Below, in pieces: positions 59,686-64,000 of a DNA stretch of 64,000 bases. Origin of the DNA: Dimorphilus gyrociliatus (Eukaryota > Annelida > Polychaeta > Dinophilidae); NCBI GenBank assembly GCA_904063045.1, contig CAJFCJ010000014.1:1609643-1673642 (forward strand). Reading direction: 5' to 3'. Each line of letters begins with the position of its first letter. The stretch's first letter is position 1. Under the pieces are notes generated by a model. That model ran no database searches. It was not told where the DNA came from and worked only from the letters and a program-made list of their open reading frames with translations. The translations under genes and the position numbers were made by a program.

Positions 59686-60777
59686 CTACATCTCGTCTAG
59701 ATCAAAATCTTCTTCTGGAAAGTCGCCCACAGTTACTTGATTAGGCTTTACGAAACTTCCGTACTTGTTTGGACATTCGAAATACCTATGCCCGCCCACG
59801 CTAAACAGATAAAAACATTATTTAACAAAAGGTTGCTACCAACATCCTACATTTAGTCAGGCGCTTACGAAAGTGATTATTTTGTTATTACGTAATACCT
59901 TCCGTCGTTTTTGCCGTGAGGCTCATCGTATTGAACTCCTACCCAAAACCCTTCCTTAAATTTCGTTTTCCCAACATATCTGACAGTTCCTCGACGAGTT
60001 GGCATACCAGCTGTACGTACCTCACATCTAGAAACCAGTTTCAACTCGATTACTATACAGTCATTTCCGGTCGACAATAGAATAAATACCTATCGCCTGT
60101 TTTTATGCGGTCAGCTGCCGCCTGTTCCTCAGCCAACTTCCTTTTCTCTTCTTCCTCCCTTTCCTTTTCATCGACCATGTGTGTGTCCGAAAATCTACCC
60201 AATTTATTTCGTAGTTTGAAAGCCTTAACCGAATCTGATCTTTTATTATAGTCATCTGTTGACATTTCAAATTTTGGAACGGCGCTTGTATCCTCAAATT
60301 CTCCTACACGAGTACTTTTATCTTCAACCTTTGAAAATACACAAAATACGAATTTTTGATGTCTCCATACTCTTTTATATCAAATATAATACATGGTATA
60401 TTTACAATTAGATAATATTATGTAATAAAAAGAGAAACGCACGTGCAAGATCATACCGTCATCAATATGAAACGAACCCAGAAGTGCATCATTATTATCT
60501 AACGAACAAACTATTTTTTCCTCTTTTGTTTTTACTACAATGGTCATTGTGTGCATAGAGCCTCCCGTTAATAATTCCATCTTTTGCTAATTGAGAATAA
60601 GCGGTTATTGGATATTTATTTAAGTATTTAAGCGCGTTCGCTTACTTTCAATTCTAACACAGTCATTCCTCTGTCAAATCTTCTTTCCGACATAAAAGAA
60701 TTGAAATTACTCGTAACAAAAACATTTACAAATTGTTTGCCTGATTCTATTAGATTTATATCACTGGCTGTTGCCAT
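59686..60777 (-). CDS. TBCB: Tubulin-folding cofactor B
   Basis: Minus-strand exons 60646-60777, 60443-60580, 60090-60328, 59899-60027, 59686-59800 give 250 residues (human 244). An N-terminal ubiquitin-like domain ([34 protein letters not shown]) is followed by a charged linker and helix ([16 protein letters not shown]). The CAP-Gly domain ([42 protein letters not shown]) precedes the acidic end [11 protein letters not shown]. The family captures alpha-tubulin after the chaperonin and, with TBCE, helps assemble or take apart the tubulin dimer; the acidic EEM/DEI-like end is typical. The start shares a 230-base promoter with ENKUR. Confidence 0.95.
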
Positions 60778-61007
60778 ATTTTCCCGTTAAAATTGATTTC
60801 AAAGAGGCTAAGTAGATTAAGCAAGAAACGGAAGTTAAAGTAATAAGTTTATTTTCGTATTTCAAATTATTTCTTTTAAAAATATTATTTTATACCAATT
60901 GAAATAAATAGAGATTGTTCCCTTATTTATTATGAAATACATAATAATTTACGAAAGAATTGTTTGATAGTACCATAGCAACGTAGTTACTAGGTTATGA
61001 TGTGAAA
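60778..61007. promoter_or_regulatory. Divergent promoter, TBCB and ENKUR
   Basis: Only 230 bases lie between opposite start codons. A CCATAGCAAC sequence near 60973, just before ENKUR, resembles the X-box/RFX half-site (GTTGCYATGG) often found before cilium genes. Confidence 0.5.
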
Positions 61008-62465
61008 ATGGATCAAGAAGAGAATATATACAATTTGATTCCTCGAGAATATATCAGGCCTCCAAAGCCACCAAGGTTTATAAAATTAAATAATTAATTA
61101 TTTGGAGAGTAATATACCCAAAATCAATTTCAGATATACATCTAAGTTTAAGAGTGAGGCTAAAGATGATATTATCGGCGGTAAACAAGCCCAAAAAACG
61201 ATGGGACCACCTAAAGAAGTCGTTAGGCAGCCAGCTGAATTTCTAAAAAAGAATGAGAAACATCCTCCTCTACCTGAAAGTAAGTTGAGAGATATTGTTT
61301 ACCTTTGTTTATAGTAATTGAGGCAATATGTACATTAGAAAAAGAATTCAAGTATCCCGACTCTGATAAGAGAAAGCCGAAGATTCCACCTACCGATGAA
61401 AAGCCAGTTATGGGAATGAGAACGACTAAGAATTTTATAACTCAAAATGCCGTCCAAAATATTATGTCTGTTGCTAAAAGACCCGAAAAGAATTATGTTG
61501 ATACTAGGAAAGGAGATGCTCATGCCCTTCCCCCATCGGGCTTAGAGCCTAAATTCATCAATAGAAAGGTACAACAATGGTCACTCTAATAAATATTTAC
61601 CTTAACTTACGTAATTTTTATCTTTAAAGGATTATGGTGAAGTACCCGTCTATCTACACAAAAGAAAAGAAGATATGGAAAGGGCTCAACAGGAATACAA
61701 CGCCTACGTTGCCGAACATTTTCGAAGAGGAGCTATGGAACAACTATCAGACGAAATTCGTCAACATATCATCGATGGCCTTAAAGCTAATTGGGAAGAG
61801 ATTCATCGCGAATTTCAGGTAATAAATTAGTCAATTATTTATAAAACTAATTTAATAGATAACAAAAAAGCGAAAAAGCTAAAGATTAGGCATTGTTTCA
61901 TCCACTAGATGGCTTTAGCTATATTGGTGAATATCTAAAATTTATCACTAGTCAATCCCTAAAGAATGGAATAGCATGAATTCAAATATAAAAAGGATTT
62001 ATCGCTTACGTAATTAACATCAAAGCTGAATAAATGGGCCGAACTTTACTTTAAACATACATACGTTGTTATTTTGTTAACTTTGTGTCTTAAACATTGT
62101 ACTATACAGGAAAATGTATATTTACTTTACATTATACCTGTAGTATTAATAATAATTTAGATAAGCGACAATTAACGACAGTAGATAGCAATTCGCTTTA
62201 GTAAGATATTTAGATCATGTGGCCTTATTCTCCCAGAGTTTTTCATACCATTATGAAACATTATTCGATCGATTACAATTTAAATTGATCGAATTTCCTA
62301 AAATACAATATTTTCATTAATGATATATTTTCGCAGGGCTTGTCCGTTATGACTGATACCATACCGAAGAAAAGTAGAAAAGAGAGGATGGAAGCAGAAA
62401 TGGCACAGTTAGAGAAAGATATTGAACTAATGGAAAAACATCCAGTAATCTTTATTGCTAATTAA
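61008..62465 (+). CDS. ENKUR: Enkurin, ciliary microtubule-associated adaptor
   Basis: Exons 61008-61075, 61134-61279, 61315-61568, 61630-61818, 62337-62465 give 261 residues (human 256). Matches to enkurin are the start YNLIPREYIRPPKPPR, KTMGPPKEVV, KPVMGMRTTKNFI, DAHALPPSGLEPKFINRKDY, and the enkurin domain LSDEIRQHIIDGLKANWEEI followed by IPKKSRKERMEAEM. The family is an inner-junction/doublet protein of motile cilia and a TRPC-channel and calmodulin adaptor in sperm. Its presence implies motile cilia or flagellated sperm. The last intron (518 bases) is the longest of the gene. Confidence 0.95.
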
Positions 62466-63760
62466 ATTATATCTAATTATAATAATTAATTATTTGGATT
62501 TCTTTATTTATTTTACTTTATCTGACAAATACAGTATATAAATAGAAAAGTATATTTTACGAAATCCTTCTTTATTTGACCAATTAAAAAGCTTTAGAAG
62601 AAAGTTACGTACTGGAATGATATTTACACGTCTCATTCTTATATAAGGAATTTTTTAAACCTTTGACTTTATCATATTAGTAATAGTTTAAATATATATA
62701 TCAAAGGTTAACGAAAGGTAAATTTTCCTACCATGTGAAATTTAGTATTACCCTTTAGAACTTTTTGCTGTCTACTTTGCAATGAAAGTTTTAGATTTAT
62801 GTCAAACTAAGCCTATAAACATTCGGCTAGCGAAACCAAAAATCTGAGGCCAAGTTATATAAATATTAGAACCAACGCTCTTACGAATTGCGCTCTTCAA
62901 TTTGTTAGAGTTACTATGAATCACTGAGTTAATTGTATACTATCCGCGAAAATATCACCTAAAATGAAACAGAAATGAGAGATAGATAGGGAGAGACTAA
63001 CAGACAGGCAAAAAAAAGTCATGTTGACCGTTACCCTTTCTCTCGCTATCTATTTGTCTATCTATCTATCTATCTCTCTTCCTACTGTTCCATCATTTTT
63101 ATATTTTTACTGTATTCTATAAGAGAACAAGTCACAATTAATATACTTAGAGGGTGTCAGCCAATAATTCAATAGCAGCATCATTAGCATTCCTAAATAA
63201 GCGACTGATTAATAAATCTAAAGTTATAATTGATAAAATGTTAAATAAACATTCTTCGAATCGCAAATATACAGTCAATTGTATACTATATAATCACTAT
63301 ATATATACAGTATATATATATATATAGCCTCAAAATTTATGCAAAACATTCGTATTGTATTGAAAACTATGGACAGAAAGTTAAAGTTAGATTCTAGTTA
63401 AAAATGTTTGCTTCCTGATTTTTCGTTTTTTTTTGATAGCTCTACAATATAAAACTAAATGAAATATTAATACTTAAAAGGCGAGAACAAATTACCTAAT
63501 ACTAAATACTAACTGTAACAAAACTATGACAAATTCATAGCAGATGCGCGAAAACAAAAGGAAATATTTTGAATGATTAAAGAGTGTTTTTTTTTTTTAC
63601 TACTAAAAGATTAATCTTTCGTACCTAAAATTCGTTTGTAGAGTGACTGAAATAGAAATTGGACACGTTTGCCACCTCCTTTCGGTTTTGAGGATTCTGA
63701 AGCGGTTTCTGACTGTTTATCAATCGACAATAAACTTTGACAAACCGCTCCAGCTAATTG
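62466..63760. other. Intergenic region downstream of ENKUR
   Basis: AT-rich with an (ATCT)n run near 63055-63078 and (TA)n near 63298-63326. No coding exon seen. The right part is probably 3' UTR of the minus-strand gene at the edge. Confidence 0.5.
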
Positions 63761-64000
63761 CTAGCTGGTATCTTCTTGCGGTACTGTCACTTTTCTTTTT
63801 ACGAGGTCTTGATCTGTGCTCGATTCTCCATCGTAATATTCTTTTCTAGCTACATCTTCAGGAATATCAGCAGCGGGATCTTCTCTTAGAGTATCTCCTT
63901 TCAAGCTCAAAGCATCAGCTTCATAGCTTTCAAACCTAAAAATAGAGTTTCTAGTTCTTGTGTACATATCCCATAGACCAGCTATTAATTCGGCAGATAT
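63761..64000 (-). CDS. 3' end of an unidentified minus-strand gene (continues beyond window)
   Basis: The minus strand is open from the window edge to a stop at 63761-63763, giving about 79 residues. It begins ISAELIAGLWDMYTRTRNSI and has an acidic, Pro-containing tail (EDPAADIPEDVARKEYYDG, then KRKVTVPQEDTS). It looks like a cytoplasmic C-terminus, but I do not recognise the family. It may be the last exon of a larger gene to the right. Confidence 0.45.
   Translation of the reverse strand: MSAELIAGLWDMYTRTRNSIFRFESYEADALSLKGDTLREDPAADIPEDVARKEYYDGESSTDQDLVKRKVTVPQEDTS

Overview
The window is nuclear DNA of an invertebrate animal. It is AT-rich and gene-dense. Most genes are cut by short introns (about 45-150 bases, GT..AG). 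Recognisable genes are typically animal: an FBXO11 orthologue, a neuroligin-like protein, an L1CAM/neuroglian-type cytoplasmic tail, BEL/Pao and Tc1/mariner elements, and the cilium gene ENKUR. The tiny introns and general gene content would suit a compact-genome spiralian such as a small annelid, but that placement is inference only. I built spliced models by hand; every complete model keeps frame across all junctions and sums to a multiple of three.

Left third (1-20.8 kb): a cluster of cell-surface immunoglobulin genes. A decayed BEL/Pao retroelement (1-2662) sits in an intron of the first Ig gene, whose 5' part lies outside the window. That gene (2726-8316) carries an eight-exon, five-Ig module twice in tandem, with a degenerate Tc1/mariner element in the joining intron. 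It ends in a short hydrophobic tail. Two decayed modules (about 8640-9590 and 11640-12990) flank a universal-stress-protein-like gene (9992-11070). After 4.7 kb without genes comes a complete one-module gene (17740-20762) with signal peptide, transmembrane helix and a neuroglian/L1-like tail ending in a FIGAY variant of the ankyrin-binding FIGQY motif.

Middle (20.8-41.3 kb): housekeeping genes AIMP1 and SLC25A24/25 (minus) and PQBP1 (plus). Next are two intronless secreted paralogues with an ITIH-C-like C-terminus, then two genes of an unfamiliar secreted or surface family built from a repeated three-domain, four-exon unit. One of these has a single unit. The other has four units, a Thr/Ser stalk and a probable GPI signal. 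A four-transmembrane protein of unknown family follows on the minus strand.

Right third (44-64 kb): a catalytically dead neuroligin-like protein with a 2.4 kb intron, PUS3, a cytochrome P450, the divergent pair EFCAB11/FBXO11, the divergent pair TBCB/ENKUR, and the 3' end of an unidentified minus-strand gene. The right side is conserved cell machinery. The left and middle hold fast-evolving, duplicating and decaying surface or secreted proteins, which is the most unusual part of the window.
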